From contig NZ_JBFATZ010000014.1 in NCBI RefSeq assembly GCF_040678635.1, forward strand, positions 62,001 to 126,000: a stretch of DNA of 64,000 nucleotides, read 5' to 3'. The DNA is from Thermopolyspora sp040678635. Lineage in GTDB: Bacteria; Actinomycetota; Actinomycetes; Streptosporangiales; Streptosporangiaceae. The notes under the pieces are model-generated. The model made no database searches and was not told the DNA's origin. It saw nothing but the letters and a program-made list of their open reading frames with translations. The position numbers were made by a program, and so were the translations under genes. Shown here one piece after another: positions 25,583 through 36,355 of the stretch (its first letter is position 1; the number at the start of each line of letters is the position of its first letter).

Positions 25583-26927
25583 TGGGCACCTCCTTGCGAG
25601 CGGCCCCGTGGTAGTGCGGCAGGTCCAGGGGCGGGACGGGGAAGCCGCCTGCCGTCGGCTCCTCGCGAAGCCGGGTGAACTCCTCTTCGACGCGGGCCTT
25701 CTTCTCCTCCGCCGCCTTGTCGGCGACCGAGGTGAAGCGCCACACCAGCACGATGACGCCGACCACGACCAGGGCCGCGACGGTGTAGACGACCGCGCCG
25801 TGGTTCTCCGACACGCGCAGCGCGCGCATCGTGGCGACCAGCAGGATCCAGCCGAGGTTCAGCGGGATCAGCACCTTCCAGCCGAAGTTCATGAGCTGGT
25901 CGTACCGGATGCGCGGCAGCGAGGCCCGCACCCAGACGAAGAAGGCGAAGACGAGCACCAGCTTGATGAAGAACCAGAGCATGGGCCACCAGCCCTGGTT
26001 CGCCCCGTCCCAGATCGAGATCGGCCAGGGCGCGCGCCAGCCGCCGAAGAACAGCGTGATCGAGATCGCCGAGACAGTGAAGACGTTGACGTACTCGGCG
26101 AGCATGAACATCGCGAACTTCAGCGACGAGGAGTACTCGGTGTGGAAGCCGCCGACCAGCTCGCCCTCGCCCTCGGGCAGGTCGAAGGGCACCCGGTTGG
26201 TCTCGCCGAGCATGGTGACCACGTAGATCAGCAGCGACGGGATCAGCAGGACCGCGAACCACGACGGCGTCGAGATCGTCAGGCCGAACAGGTTGACGGT
26301 GCCGCCGGTCGCCTGCTTGGCGACGATCTCCGAGGTGGACAGCGTGCCCGCGTACAGGAACACCGCCACGAAGGACAGGCCCATCGCGATCTCGTACGAG
26401 ACCACCTGGGCGCTGGAGCGCAGGCCGCCGAGGATCGCGTACGGCGAGCGGGACGCCCAGCCGGCCAGCACGATGCCGTACACGCCGATCGAGGCCATCG
26501 CCAGCACCAGCAGCACCGCGACCGGCAGGTCGGTGAGCTGCAGCGGCGTGCGCACCCCGAACATCGACACGACCGGCCCGAACGGGATCACCGAGAAGGA
26601 CAGGAACGCCGGGACGGCCACCAGGATCGGCGCCAGGATGTAGACGGCCTTGTCCACGGTGCGCGGGGTGATGTCCTCCTTCAGGCCCATCTTCAGGCCG
26701 TCGGCCACCGACTGGAGCACGCCGAACTTGCCGGCGCGGTTGGGGCCGTAGCGGTGCTGCATGCGGCTGATGAGCTTGCGCTCGAACCACACGCCCAGCA
26801 GCACGCCGAGCATCAGGAAGACGAAGATGAAGACCGCTTTAATGATGGAGATCCACAGCGGGTCTTTGCCGAAGTCCGCGAGAGTAGGCCCGGGCGCCGC
26901 GGCGGCGGCGAGCAGCGGCGGGATCAT
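25569..26927 (-). CDS. nuoH: NADH-quinone oxidoreductase subunit H
   Basis: Eight-helix membrane subunit (452 residues) forming much of the quinone chamber. ERKLISRMQHRYGPNRAG, GWASRSPYAILGGLRSSAQ and NRVPFDLPEGEGELVGGFHT are diagnostic. A charged C-terminal tail of about 60 residues (DKAAEEKKARVEEEF) is longer than in proteobacteria. The start ATG overlaps the nuoG stop (ATGA). Confidence 0.96.
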   Translation of the reverse strand: MIPPLLAAAAAPGPTLADFGKDPLWISIIKAVFIFVFLMLGVLLGVWFERKLISRMQHRYGPNRAGKFGVLQSVADGLKMGLKEDITPRTVDKAVYILAPILVAVPAFLSFSVIPFGPVVSMFGVRTPLQLTDLPVAVLLVLAMASIGVYGIVLAGWASRSPYAILGGLRSSAQVVSYEIAMGLSFVAVFLYAGTLSTSEIVAKQATGGTVNLFGLTISTPSWFAVLLIPSLLIYVVTMLGETNRVPFDLPEGEGELVGGFHTEYSSSLKFAMFMLAEYVNVFTVSAISITLFFGGWRAPWPISIWDGANQGWWPMLWFFIKLVLVFAFFVWVRASLPRIRYDQLMNFGWKVLIPLNLGWILLVATMRALRVSENHGAVVYTVAALVVVGVIVLVWRFTSVADKAAEEKKARVEEEFTRLREEPTAGGFPVPPLDLPHYHGAARKEVPSGSN

Positions 26928-29338
26928 GACACGCTCCCTATCTTGACGACGTCACCGGCCGCCGCGCGCAGGTCGCGGCTGACCGAGCATCCGGCCGAGT
27001 GCGCCGGCAGCCAGACCACCCGGTCGGGCAGGTCGGCCACGCGCACCGGCACGGTGACCGCGCCGAGCCCGCTGCTCACGGTGATCTTGTCGCCGTCGGC
27101 GACGCCGATCTCCGCGGCGGTCGCGGCCGACACCAGCGCGCGGGTCTCGCGGGCGGTCCCGGCCAGGTACGGCTCGCCGTCCTGCATGCGCCCGGCGTCC
27201 AGCAGCAGGTGCCAGGTGGCGAGGACGGCCTCGCCCGCCTGCGGGGCGGCGGGCACCGCGCCCGACACGTCCGGGGCGGCGGCGCGTGGGCCCCGCCAGG
27301 CGCCGAGCGCGGCGAGTTCGGCGCGGGCGGCGGCGGCGTCGGGCAGGCCCAGATGCACGTCCATGTGGTCGGCGAGGGCGGCGATCACCCGCAGGTCGCT
27401 CATGAGGCCCGGCTTCGGCAGCGCGGCGTCGAAGGAGCGGCCGCGGCCCTCCCAGTCGACGAACGTGCCGTCCTTCTCGGCCACGGCGGCGACCGGCAGC
27501 ACCACGTCGGCCCGGTCGGTCACCGCGCTGGCGCGCAGTTCGAGGCTGACGATGAACGGCGTGTTCTCCAGGGCCGCCAGCGCCGCGTTCGGGTCCGGCA
27601 GGTCGTAGGGATCGACGCCGCCGATGACCAGCGCGTCGATGTCCTCGTTCACCACGCCGGCGAGGATCGCGGCGGTGTCGCGGCCAGGCCGGCTGGGCAG
27701 CGAGGCGACGTTCCACGCCCGCGCCACCTCGGTGCGGGCGGTCTCGTCGGTGACCGGGCGGCCGATCGGCAGCAGGTTGGGCAGCGCGCCGGCCTCGACC
27801 GCGCCGCGCTCGCCGGCCCGGCGAGGCACCCAGGCAAGGCGGGCGCCGGTGGCGCCGACGAGCCGTACGATCGCGGACAGGGCGCCGCGGGCGCCCGCGA
27901 GCCGCTCGCCGGCGAGAATGATCGCGCCGGGCTGCCGCAGCGCCTCGGCCGCGACGGCCAGCTCGCCGGAGATCAGCTCGCCGATCGCCTCGGCCTCGCC
28001 GCCGGGCACGATCGGGATGAGCGTGCCGCCCATCTTGGCCAGCCCGTCGGTCGCGTACGGCGCGAGCGAGAAGACCTTCAGGCCCTTCTTCTGCCACGCC
28101 TTACGCAGCCGCAGGAACACGATCGGCGACTCCTCCTCCGGCTCGAAGCCGGCGAGCAGCACCGCGGGGGCCTTCTCCAGGTCGGCGTAGGAGACCTCGA
28201 TGCCCTTGCCGGCGACGGCGTGGGCGAGGAAGTCGGCCTCCTCGGCCGAGTGCGGCCGGGCCCGGAAGTCGATGTCGTTGCTGCCGAGGGCGACCCGGGC
28301 GAACTTGCTGTAGGCGTAGGCGTCCTCGACGGTCATCCGGCCGCCGACGAGCACGCCGGCCCGGCCGTGCGCCCGCGCGAGGCCCGCGGCGGCGGCGGCG
28401 AGCGCCTCCGGCCAGGACGCCGGGACGAGCACGCCCTCCTCGTCGCGGACGAGCGGGGTGCTGAGCCGGTCGGGCTGGGTGGCGTAGGTGAAGGCGAAGC
28501 GGCCCTTGTCGCAGTTCCACTCCTCGTTCACCTGCGGGTCGTCGCCGGCGAGGCGGCGGGTGACCCGGCCGCGCCGGTGGTCGGTGCGCAGCGCGCAGCC
28601 GCTGGCGCAGTGCTCACACGCGCTCGGCGTGGAGACCAGGTCGAACGGCCGCGCCCGGAACCGGTAGGCGGCGCTGGTGAGCGCTCCCACCGGGCAGATC
28701 TGGATGGTGTTGCCGGAGAAGTAGGACTCGAACGGCTCGCCGTCGGCGGTCCTGACCTGCTCCTTGGCCCCGCGCTCGAAGAACTCGATGAGCGGGTCTC
28801 CGGCGATCTGGTCGGCGAAGCGCAGGCAGCGGCTGCACTGGATGCAGCGCTCGCGGTCGAGCAGCACCTGCGTGGACAGCGGCAGCGGCTTGGGGAAGGT
28901 GCGCTTGTCCTCCTCGAACCGCGACTCGCCCTGCCCGTTGGACATGGCCTGGTTCTGCAGCGGGCACTCGCCGCCCTTGTCGCAGACCGGGCAGTCCAGC
29001 GGGTGGTTGACGAGCAGGAACTCCATCACGCCGCGCTGCGCCTTCTCGGCGACCGGGCTGGTGAGCTGGGTGCGCACGGTCATGCCCTCGGTGCAGACGA
29101 TCGTGCACGAGGCGGCCGGCTTGGGCATGCCCTCGATCTGCACCAGGCACTGGCGGCAGGCCCCGATCGGGTCGAGCAGCGGGTGCTCGCAGAACCGGGG
29201 GATCTGGATGCCGAGCAGTTCGGCGGCCCGGATCAGCAGCGTGCCCTTGGGCACGGCGATGTGGAACCCGTCGATGGTGACGTTCACCATCTCCGCGGGC
29301 TGTTCGACCGGTCCGGCCGAGGTGGTCTGCGCGGTCAC
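26924..29338 (-). CDS. nuoG: NADH-quinone oxidoreductase subunit G
   Basis: Large peripheral-arm iron-sulphur subunit, 804 residues. The N-terminal 2Fe-2S ligands are Cys50, Cys61, Cys64 and Cys78. NHPLDCPVCDKGGECPLQ and RCIQCSRCLRF ligate the next clusters, and CEHCASGC with a later NCDKGRF suggests the extra distal cluster N7. The rest is a molybdopterin-oxidoreductase-like domain. The GTG at 29338 is preferred because AAGGAGG lies 5-6 bases upstream; an in-frame GTG two codons earlier is itself part of that ribosome site. Confidence 0.95.
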   Translation of the reverse strand: MTAQTTSAGPVEQPAEMVNVTIDGFHIAVPKGTLLIRAAELLGIQIPRFCEHPLLDPIGACRQCLVQIEGMPKPAASCTIVCTEGMTVRTQLTSPVAEKAQRGVMEFLLVNHPLDCPVCDKGGECPLQNQAMSNGQGESRFEEDKRTFPKPLPLSTQVLLDRERCIQCSRCLRFADQIAGDPLIEFFERGAKEQVRTADGEPFESYFSGNTIQICPVGALTSAAYRFRARPFDLVSTPSACEHCASGCALRTDHRRGRVTRRLAGDDPQVNEEWNCDKGRFAFTYATQPDRLSTPLVRDEEGVLVPASWPEALAAAAAGLARAHGRAGVLVGGRMTVEDAYAYSKFARVALGSNDIDFRARPHSAEEADFLAHAVAGKGIEVSYADLEKAPAVLLAGFEPEEESPIVFLRLRKAWQKKGLKVFSLAPYATDGLAKMGGTLIPIVPGGEAEAIGELISGELAVAAEALRQPGAIILAGERLAGARGALSAIVRLVGATGARLAWVPRRAGERGAVEAGALPNLLPIGRPVTDETARTEVARAWNVASLPSRPGRDTAAILAGVVNEDIDALVIGGVDPYDLPDPNAALAALENTPFIVSLELRASAVTDRADVVLPVAAVAEKDGTFVDWEGRGRSFDAALPKPGLMSDLRVIAALADHMDVHLGLPDAAAARAELAALGAWRGPRAAAPDVSGAVPAAPQAGEAVLATWHLLLDAGRMQDGEPYLAGTARETRALVSAATAAEIGVADGDKITVSSGLGAVTVPVRVADLPDRVVWLPAHSAGCSVSRDLRAAAGDVVKIGSVS

Positions 29339-29372
29339 GAGCACCTCCTTGCGACCGGGCCGCGGGTGGCGA

Positions 29373-30664
<1,292 letters not shown>

Positions 30665-30668
<4 letters not shown>

Positions 30669-31348
30669 TCGGCATCCTCCTTACGCGGCGCCGTCCACCC
30701 CTTCTCCTTGGCGAGCCTCAGGCCCTCCAGCGACGGACCCTCCGCCGCCGGGCCCTCGCCCGCCAGACCGTCCGGCAGGCCCGCGAGCACCCGCGAGGCC
30801 TCCTTGAAGGTGCACAGCCGCTTCGGGCCCCGGGTGGGGGCGACATCCCTGCCGGCCCGCAGGTCGTCCACGAGTTGCTTGGCGGACTCGGGGGTCTGCT
30901 GGTCGAAGAACTCCCAGTTGACCATCATCACGGGCGCGAAGTCGCAGGCCGCGTTGCACTCCAGCCGCTCAAGCGAGACCTTGCCGTCGGGCGTCGTCTC
31001 GTCGTGGCCGACGCCGACGTGCTCGGACAGCTCCTCCCAGATCTGGTCGCCGCCCATCACCGCGCACAGCGTGTTCACGCACACGCCCACGTGGTACTCG
31101 CCGGCCGGCCTGCGCTTGTACATCGTGTAGAAGGTGGACACGCCCACCACCTCGGCCTTGGTGAGGCCGAGCATCTCGGCGCAGAACGCGTGGCCGGCGT
31201 CGGAGACGTACCCGTCCTCCGACTGCACCAGGTGCAGCAGCGGCAGCAGCGCCGAGCGCGGCTTCGGGTAGCGCGCGATGATCTCCTTGGCGTCCCGTTC
31301 CAGGCGCTCGCGCACCTCGGGCGGGTAGCCCTGGTTCGATTCACTCAC
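30665..31348 (-). CDS. nuoE: NADH-quinone oxidoreductase subunit E
   Basis: Thioredoxin-fold 2Fe-2S subunit (227 residues). GVCVNTLCAVMGG and LECNAACDFAPVMMVN carry the four N1a ligands. It has an extra C-terminal tail of about 50 residues (ending KEKGWTAPRKEDAE) as in other actinobacteria. The GTG start overlaps the nuoD stop (GTGA), which fixes the start. Confidence 0.95.
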
Positions 31349-32673
31349 CTGTCTACTCCCCCCATGACCGGGTCGATCGAGGCGATCGCCGCGATCACGT
31401 CGGCGACCATCCCGCCCTCGGTGGTGGCCGGTACGGCCTGCAGGTTGGTGAAGGACGGGTCGCGGAAGTGCACGCGGTACGGGCGGGTGCCGCCGTCGCT
31501 GACCACGTGCGCGCCCAGCTCGCCGCGCGGCGACTCCACCGACGCGTACGCCTGCCCGGCCGGCACCCGGAAGCCCTCGGTCACCAGCTTGAAGTGGTGG
31601 ATCAGCGCCTCCATCGAGGTGCCCATGATGTGCGCGATGTGATCGGGCGAGTTGCCCATGCCGTCGGGCCCGAGGGCGAGCTTGGACGGCCAGCCGATCT
31701 TCTTGTCCTCGATCATCACCGGCTTGCCCTTGAGCTCGGGGCCGGTGAGCCGGTCGAGCGCCTGCTGGATGATCTTCAGCGACTCGTCGACCTCGGCCAT
31801 CCGCACCAGGTAGCGGCTGTAGACGTCGCAGCCGGTCTCGGTGGGCACGTTGAAGTCGTAGGTCTCGTAGCCGCAGTAGGGCTGCGACTTGCGCAGGTCC
31901 CACGGCAGACCGGCGGCGCGCAGCATCGGGCCGGTGACGCCCAGGGCCATGCAGCCGGTCAGGTCGAGGTAGGCCACGTCGCGGGTGCGGCGCAGGTAGG
32001 CCGGGTTCTCGTCGAGGACCTTGCGCATATCCTTCATGCGCTTCGGCATGATCTTCAGAAACTCGCCGATCTTGTCCACCGCGCCGGCGGGCAGGTCCAT
32101 CGAGACCCCGCCGGGCCGTACGTAGGCCATGTTCATGCGCAGGCCGGTGATGTACTCGAACAGGTCGAGCACCATCTCGCGCTCGCGGAAGCCGTAGATC
32201 ATCACCGAGGTGGCGCCGAGCTCAAGGCCGAAGGTCGCCAGCGCGACCATGTGCGAGGAGATCCGGTTGAGCTCCATCATCAGCACCCGCAGGGCCTGGG
32301 CCCGCTCCGGCACCCGGTCGGTGATGCCGAGCAGCTTCTCCACCGCCATGCAGTACGCCGTCTCGTTGAAGATCGGCGACAGGTAGTCCATGCGGGTGAC
32401 GAACGTGACCCCCTGGGTCCACGTCCGGAACTCCATGTTCTTCTCGATGCCGGTGTGCAGGTAGCCGATCACCGGGCGGGCCTCGACGACGGTCTCGCCG
32501 TCGAGCGTGAGCACCAGGCGGAGCACCCCGTGGGTGGAGGGGTGCTGCGGGCCCATGTTGACGACCAGGTGCTGGTCGGAGGCCTCGCTGATCGACTCGA
32601 CGAGCTCGTCCCAGTCCTGGCCGTTGACCGTGTAGACCTTGCCCTCGGCCGCGTCGTCGTGGAGCGCGGTCAT
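31345..32673 (-). CDS. nuoD: NADH-quinone oxidoreductase subunit D
   Basis: 49-kDa-type quinone-site subunit, 442 residues. VNMGPQHPSTHGVLRLVL holds the quinone-binding histidine loop; IGYLHTGIEKNMEFRT, RMDYLSPIFNETAY and the C-terminal DPVMGGVDR are diagnostic. The ATG overlaps the nuoC stop (ATGA). Confidence 0.97.
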   Translation of the reverse strand: MTALHDDAAEGKVYTVNGQDWDELVESISEASDQHLVVNMGPQHPSTHGVLRLVLTLDGETVVEARPVIGYLHTGIEKNMEFRTWTQGVTFVTRMDYLSPIFNETAYCMAVEKLLGITDRVPERAQALRVLMMELNRISSHMVALATFGLELGATSVMIYGFREREMVLDLFEYITGLRMNMAYVRPGGVSMDLPAGAVDKIGEFLKIMPKRMKDMRKVLDENPAYLRRTRDVAYLDLTGCMALGVTGPMLRAAGLPWDLRKSQPYCGYETYDFNVPTETGCDVYSRYLVRMAEVDESLKIIQQALDRLTGPELKGKPVMIEDKKIGWPSKLALGPDGMGNSPDHIAHIMGTSMEALIHHFKLVTEGFRVPAGQAYASVESPRGELGAHVVSDGGTRPYRVHFRDPSFTNLQAVPATTEGGMVADVIAAIASIDPVMGGVDR

Positions 32674-33407
32674 GAGTACGACCTCCTCTGGTCCGGGGCG
32701 GGGATCGTGGCGCCGCGGTACTCCACCGGGATGCCGCCCAGCGGATAGTCCTTGCGCTGCGGGTGCCCGTCCCAGTCGTCGGGCATCTCGATCCTGGTCA
32801 GCGCGGGATGGCCGTCGAAGACGATCCCGAAAAAGTCGTAGGTCTCCCGCTCATGCCAGTCGTTTGTGGGGTATATCGAAACTGTGGAGGGAATGTGCGG
32901 GTCGGCGTCGGGACACGCCACCTCCACCCGGAGACGTCGATTGTGGGTGATCGAGCACAGGTGGTACACCGCGCGCAGTTCCCTGCCCGTCTCGTGAGGG
33001 TAGTGCACCCCTGAGACTCCGAGCGACAGTTCGAAACGCAGCGCGGCGTCGTCGCGCAGGTGGCGCATGACGTCGGGCAGCTTCTCCCGCTTGACGTGGA
33101 AGGTGAGTTCGCCGCGGTCAACCACGACCCGTTCGACCGCGTCGGCGAAGGCGCCTTCGAGGGCGCGGTCGAGGTTGTCGGCGATCTCATCGAACTCGCC
33201 GGGCTCGGCCGACCGGTCCGGCCCCCCGTACGGGCGGGCGCTGGACAGGGCCGGCGCGCGGCGCACGACCAGGCCGCCGTACCCGGAGGTGTCGCCGGTG
33301 CCGTGCACGCCGAACATGCCGCGCCGGGCGATCGGCTGCTCGGGCAGGTTGCCGGCGGGGAGGTTGGCCTCCGGCTCGTTCTGCGGCGCGCGGTTCTCCT
33401 CGGTCAT
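32670..33407 (-). CDS. nuoC: NADH-quinone oxidoreductase subunit C
   Basis: 30-kDa-type subunit of 245 residues with an unusual N-terminal extension of about 70 Pro/Gly-rich residues. The core has LRVEVACPDADPHIPSTVSI, WHERETYDFFGIVFDGHP and the final RKDYPLGGIPVEYRG. The ATG overlaps the nuoB stop (ATGA). Confidence 0.95.
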   Translation of the reverse strand: MTEENRAPQNEPEANLPAGNLPEQPIARRGMFGVHGTGDTSGYGGLVVRRAPALSSARPYGGPDRSAEPGEFDEIADNLDRALEGAFADAVERVVVDRGELTFHVKREKLPDVMRHLRDDAALRFELSLGVSGVHYPHETGRELRAVYHLCSITHNRRLRVEVACPDADPHIPSTVSIYPTNDWHERETYDFFGIVFDGHPALTRIEMPDDWDGHPQRKDYPLGGIPVEYRGATIPAPDQRRSYS

Positions 33408-33955
33408 CTTGCGGCCCCCCGGTCCACCAGCGGCAGCGGGTGCAGCGCCTGCGCCTCGAGCTCCTCGATCTGCCGTTCGCGGTGCACGCCGAACTTCATG
33501 TTCTGGATCTTGTCGTGCAGCTTGACGATCGCGTCGATCAGCATCTCCGGACGCGGCGGGCAGCCGGGCAGGTAGATGTCGACCGGCACGACGTGGTCCA
33601 CGCCCTGGACGATCGCGTAGTTGTTGAACATGCCGCCGCTGGAGGCGCACACGCCCATCGCGATGACCCACTTGGGCTCGGCCATCTGGTCGTAGATCTG
33701 CCGCAGCACCGGCGCCATCTTCTGCGACACGCGCCCCGCGACGATCATCAGGTCGGCCTGGCGCGGCGAGGCCGACGCGCGCTCCATCCCGAACCGGGCC
33801 AGGTCGTGGTTGGGCCCGCCGGCCGCCATCAGCTCGATCGCGCAGCAGGCCAGGCCGAACGTGGCGGGCCACACGGAGTTCTTCCGGGCCCAGCCGGCGA
33901 CCTGCTCGACGGTGCTCAGGATGAAGCCGCTGGGGAGTTTCTCTTCCAGACCCAT
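33404..33955 (-). CDS. nuoB: NADH-quinone oxidoreductase subunit B
   Basis: Carries cluster N2, the electron donor to quinone. All four ligands are seen: the adjacent cysteines in GLACCAIELM, Cys in GVCASSGGMF and Cys in PGCPPRPE. 183 residues. It starts 10 bases after the nuoA stop. Confidence 0.97.
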   Translation of the reverse strand: MGLEEKLPSGFILSTVEQVAGWARKNSVWPATFGLACCAIELMAAGGPNHDLARFGMERASASPRQADLMIVAGRVSQKMAPVLRQIYDQMAEPKWVIAMGVCASSGGMFNNYAIVQGVDHVVPVDIYLPGCPPRPEMLIDAIVKLHDKIQNMKFGVHRERQIEELEAQALHPLPLVDRGAAR

Positions 33956-33965
33956 GTTGAACCTC

Positions 33966-34325
33966 TCAGTCCCAGTCCAGGCCGCGGCGCCGCCAGACGT
34001 AGGCGTACGCGACCAGGACGGTGACGATGAACAGCACCATCTCGACCAGTCCGAAGACCCCGAGCGCGTCGAACGCGACCGCCCACGGATAGAGGAAAAT
34101 GATCTCGATGTCGAATACGATGAAGAGCATCGCGGTGATCATGTACTTCAGCGGGAACCGGCCGCCGCCGACCGGCTGCGGGGTCGGCTCGATGCCGCAC
34201 TCGTAGGAGTCGAGCTTGGCGCGGTTCCACCGCTTCGGCCCGGTGAACGGTGCGATGGTCACGGAGAAGACGGCGAAACCCGCGGCGAGAACCGCGAGCA
34301 CCAGGATCGGCACGTAGAGGTTCAT
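33966..34325 (-). CDS. nuoA: NADH-quinone oxidoreductase subunit A
   Basis: Three-helix membrane subunit, 119 residues, first of the 14 nuo genes. Conserved features are YECGIEP with the quinone-loop cysteine and KYMITAMLFIVFDIEIIFLYPW. The ATG at 34325 matches the family N-terminus; a GTG two codons earlier is possible. It begins 62 bases after the geranylgeranyl reductase stop with no terminator between, so readthrough is likely. Confidence 0.95.
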   Translation of the reverse strand: MNLYVPILVLAVLAAGFAVFSVTIAPFTGPKRWNRAKLDSYECGIEPTPQPVGGGRFPLKYMITAMLFIVFDIEIIFLYPWAVAFDALGVFGLVEMVLFIVTVLVAYAYVWRRRGLDWD

Positions 34326-34387
34326 CCGCACGCATCCCGTCTCATGAGTCTAGGCAAAACGATCATCGGTCTTCGATTCGGGAGGAG

Positions 34388-35689
34388 TCATGCCGGTGGC
34401 GTGACCTTGGACAGGGCATTGATGATCCGGTCCGTCGCGTCACCTCGCCGGTCCGTGAGATTAGCAAGCAGCTTGAGCACGAATCTCATGACACGAGGGT
34501 GCGGCAGGCCATGACGAGTGGCGAATTTCATCACGCTGGGATGGCCGATCGCCTCGACGAACAGCCGCCCCAGCGTAAAGTACCCGCCGTAGTTTTCCTT
34601 CAGGATGCCGGGGTACGCGCGCAGCACGCGTTCGCGCTGCGCCGCCGTGGGCCGGCCCAGCGCCTGCACCACGGTCTCCGCCGCGATCTTCCCCGTCTCC
34701 ATGGCGTAGGCGATGCCCTCGCCGTTGAAGGGATTGATCATGCCCCCGGCGTCGCCGACGAGCACCAGCCCCCGGGTGTAGTGCGGCTGCCGGTTGAAGG
34801 CCATCGGCAGCGCCGCGCCCCGGATGGGGCCGGTCATGTTCTCCTCGACGTAGCCCCACTCGGAGGGCATGTTCTTCACCCAGCGGCGCAGCAGATCCCG
34901 GTAGTCGATGTTCTGGAACGCCGCACTGGTGTTGAGCAGGCCCAACCCCACGTTACTCGTTCCGTCTCCGACACCGAAAATCCACCCGTAGCCGGGGAGC
35001 AGACGGTCGCCGTCCCACAGTTCCAGCCAGGACTCCAGATAGTCGTCCTCGTGCCGCGGACTGGTGTAGTAGGTGCGTACGGCGACGCCCATCGGGCGGT
35101 CGTCGCGCCGGTGCAGTCCCATGCCCAGCGACAGCCGGGAGGAGTTGCCGTCGGCGGCGACCACCAGCCGGGCCCGGTAGATCTTCTCCTCGCGGTCGCC
35201 GCCGTCCGCGCCGTCGGACCTCGCGCGGACGCCGACGATGTGGCCGCTGAGCTCGTCGAGCACGGGGGCCACGACGTTGACCCCCTGCAGCAGGGTGGCG
35301 CCGACGGCGACGGCATGGCCGGCCAGAATCTGATCGAAGTCCTTGCGGGTGCGCACGAGGCCGAAGTCCGGGAAAGTGGACAGCTCGGGCCAGTCCAGCT
35401 CCAGGCGGACGCCGCCGCCGATGACCCGCAGGCCGCGGTTGCGGATCCAGCCGGGCGCGTCGATGTCGACGCCCATGGCGAGCAGTTGCTTGACGGCGCG
35501 CGGGGTGAGCCCGTCGCCGCACACCTTCTCCCGCGGGAAGCGGGACTTCTCCAGCACCAGGGTGCGCAGCCCGGCCTGCGCGAGGTAAAAAGCGGTCGTC
35601 GAACCGGCGGGGCCGGCCCCGACGACGATGACGTCGACGTCCAACTCTCCCCGCAGCCCGGGCTCTCGCCCGCTTGTCCGCTCGCTCAC
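34388..35689 (-). CDS. Geranylgeranyl reductase family FAD enzyme (likely menaquinone side-chain reductase, MenJ-like)
   Basis: FAD-dependent oxidoreductase of 433 residues. The N-terminal dinucleotide fold VIVVGAGPAGSTTAFYLA (20-37) and the second FAD site LVGDAGGMINPFNGEGI (about 315) are clear, as is EKVCGDGLTPRAV typical of the family. Relatives saturate isoprene units; the mycobacterial MenJ reduces one menaquinone unit. Its place ahead of nuoA-N and a polyprenyl synthase, with menG 1 kb away, supports a menaquinone role over a membrane-lipid or carotenoid role. The GTG start is 57 bases downstream of an excellent Rex operator. Confidence 0.88.
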   Translation of the reverse strand: MSERTSGREPGLRGELDVDVIVVGAGPAGSTTAFYLAQAGLRTLVLEKSRFPREKVCGDGLTPRAVKQLLAMGVDIDAPGWIRNRGLRVIGGGVRLELDWPELSTFPDFGLVRTRKDFDQILAGHAVAVGATLLQGVNVVAPVLDELSGHIVGVRARSDGADGGDREEKIYRARLVVAADGNSSRLSLGMGLHRRDDRPMGVAVRTYYTSPRHEDDYLESWLELWDGDRLLPGYGWIFGVGDGTSNVGLGLLNTSAAFQNIDYRDLLRRWVKNMPSEWGYVEENMTGPIRGAALPMAFNRQPHYTRGLVLVGDAGGMINPFNGEGIAYAMETGKIAAETVVQALGRPTAAQRERVLRAYPGILKENYGGYFTLGRLFVEAIGHPSVMKFATRHGLPHPRVMRFVLKLLANLTDRRGDATDRIINALSKVTPPA

Positions 35690-35746
35690 TGGACCTGTCC
35701 TGTCCTCTTGGCACCAGGTCCCGGGGGTTTTGGGAACCTTCGTGCC

Positions 35747-35766
35747 TTTGTGAACCCCTTCACAAA
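35747..35766 (-). promoter_or_regulatory. Rex operator upstream of the reductase-nuo operon
   Basis: TTTGTGAA and TTCACAAA are perfect 8-bp arms around CCCC, matching the actinobacterial Rex consensus TTGTGAAnnnnTTCACAA at every fixed base. TAGACT on the minus strand (35780-35785) could be the -10 box, which would put the operator just after the transcription start, where bound Rex would block the polymerase. Known Rex targets in actinomycetes include respiratory genes. Confidence 0.85.
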
Positions 35767-36355
35767 CTTGTCGCGCCGAAGTCTAGTCCCTTTTCGCTGC
35801 CCAGTGTGAGTGGGCCGATTCCCGGCCGTACGGGCCGCGAGCGCACAGAGCGGACAGGGCGTCCCAGCCCTTGATCGCAACCTCTCACATCGCGGTCACG
35901 ACGGCCCGCCACTCACCGGCGCCGAAGGTCGGGACCACGTCCTTCGGCCGCTTCGAGTCACGCATGCCGACCTTACCGCCACCGAGCGGGGCACACTCCA
36001 CACCCTCGCCGTCTCCGTGTCCGAAGCCACTGTCGAACCCGCTTGCCGAGCGGGGGCGGTCGCGCCCTGGCGCGCCCTGGTCGCCCTGGTCGCCCTGGTC
36101 GCCCTGGTGCGCCCTGAAACGACCACGGTGAGAGATCTCGCCGGGGAATTGTCCGGTGCCGCTTTTTCCCCCATTGTGGAAGACGGTTCGAAAGGAGAGC
36201 CCGCGTGCGCGGGCGGCGCGAGAGCTAGGAGGTTCGCGGAGTTGGGACGGCGACGAGGCCGTCCTCGGCAGGGACGAGCATTCGGGTGCGACCAACGCAC
36301 ATGCACCTGGCACATCGGTGACCACCACCGATCCGGTATCGACAAGGAAGTCGGC
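35767..36355. other. Intergenic region with a short direct repeat
   Basis: Beyond the promoter of the reductase gene no gene is supported. At 36063-36115 the unit CGCCCTGGT (with small length changes) repeats about six times. Between 35900 and 36060 codon bias is weak in all frames. The right end supplies the ribosome site of the small gene that follows. Confidence 0.45.
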
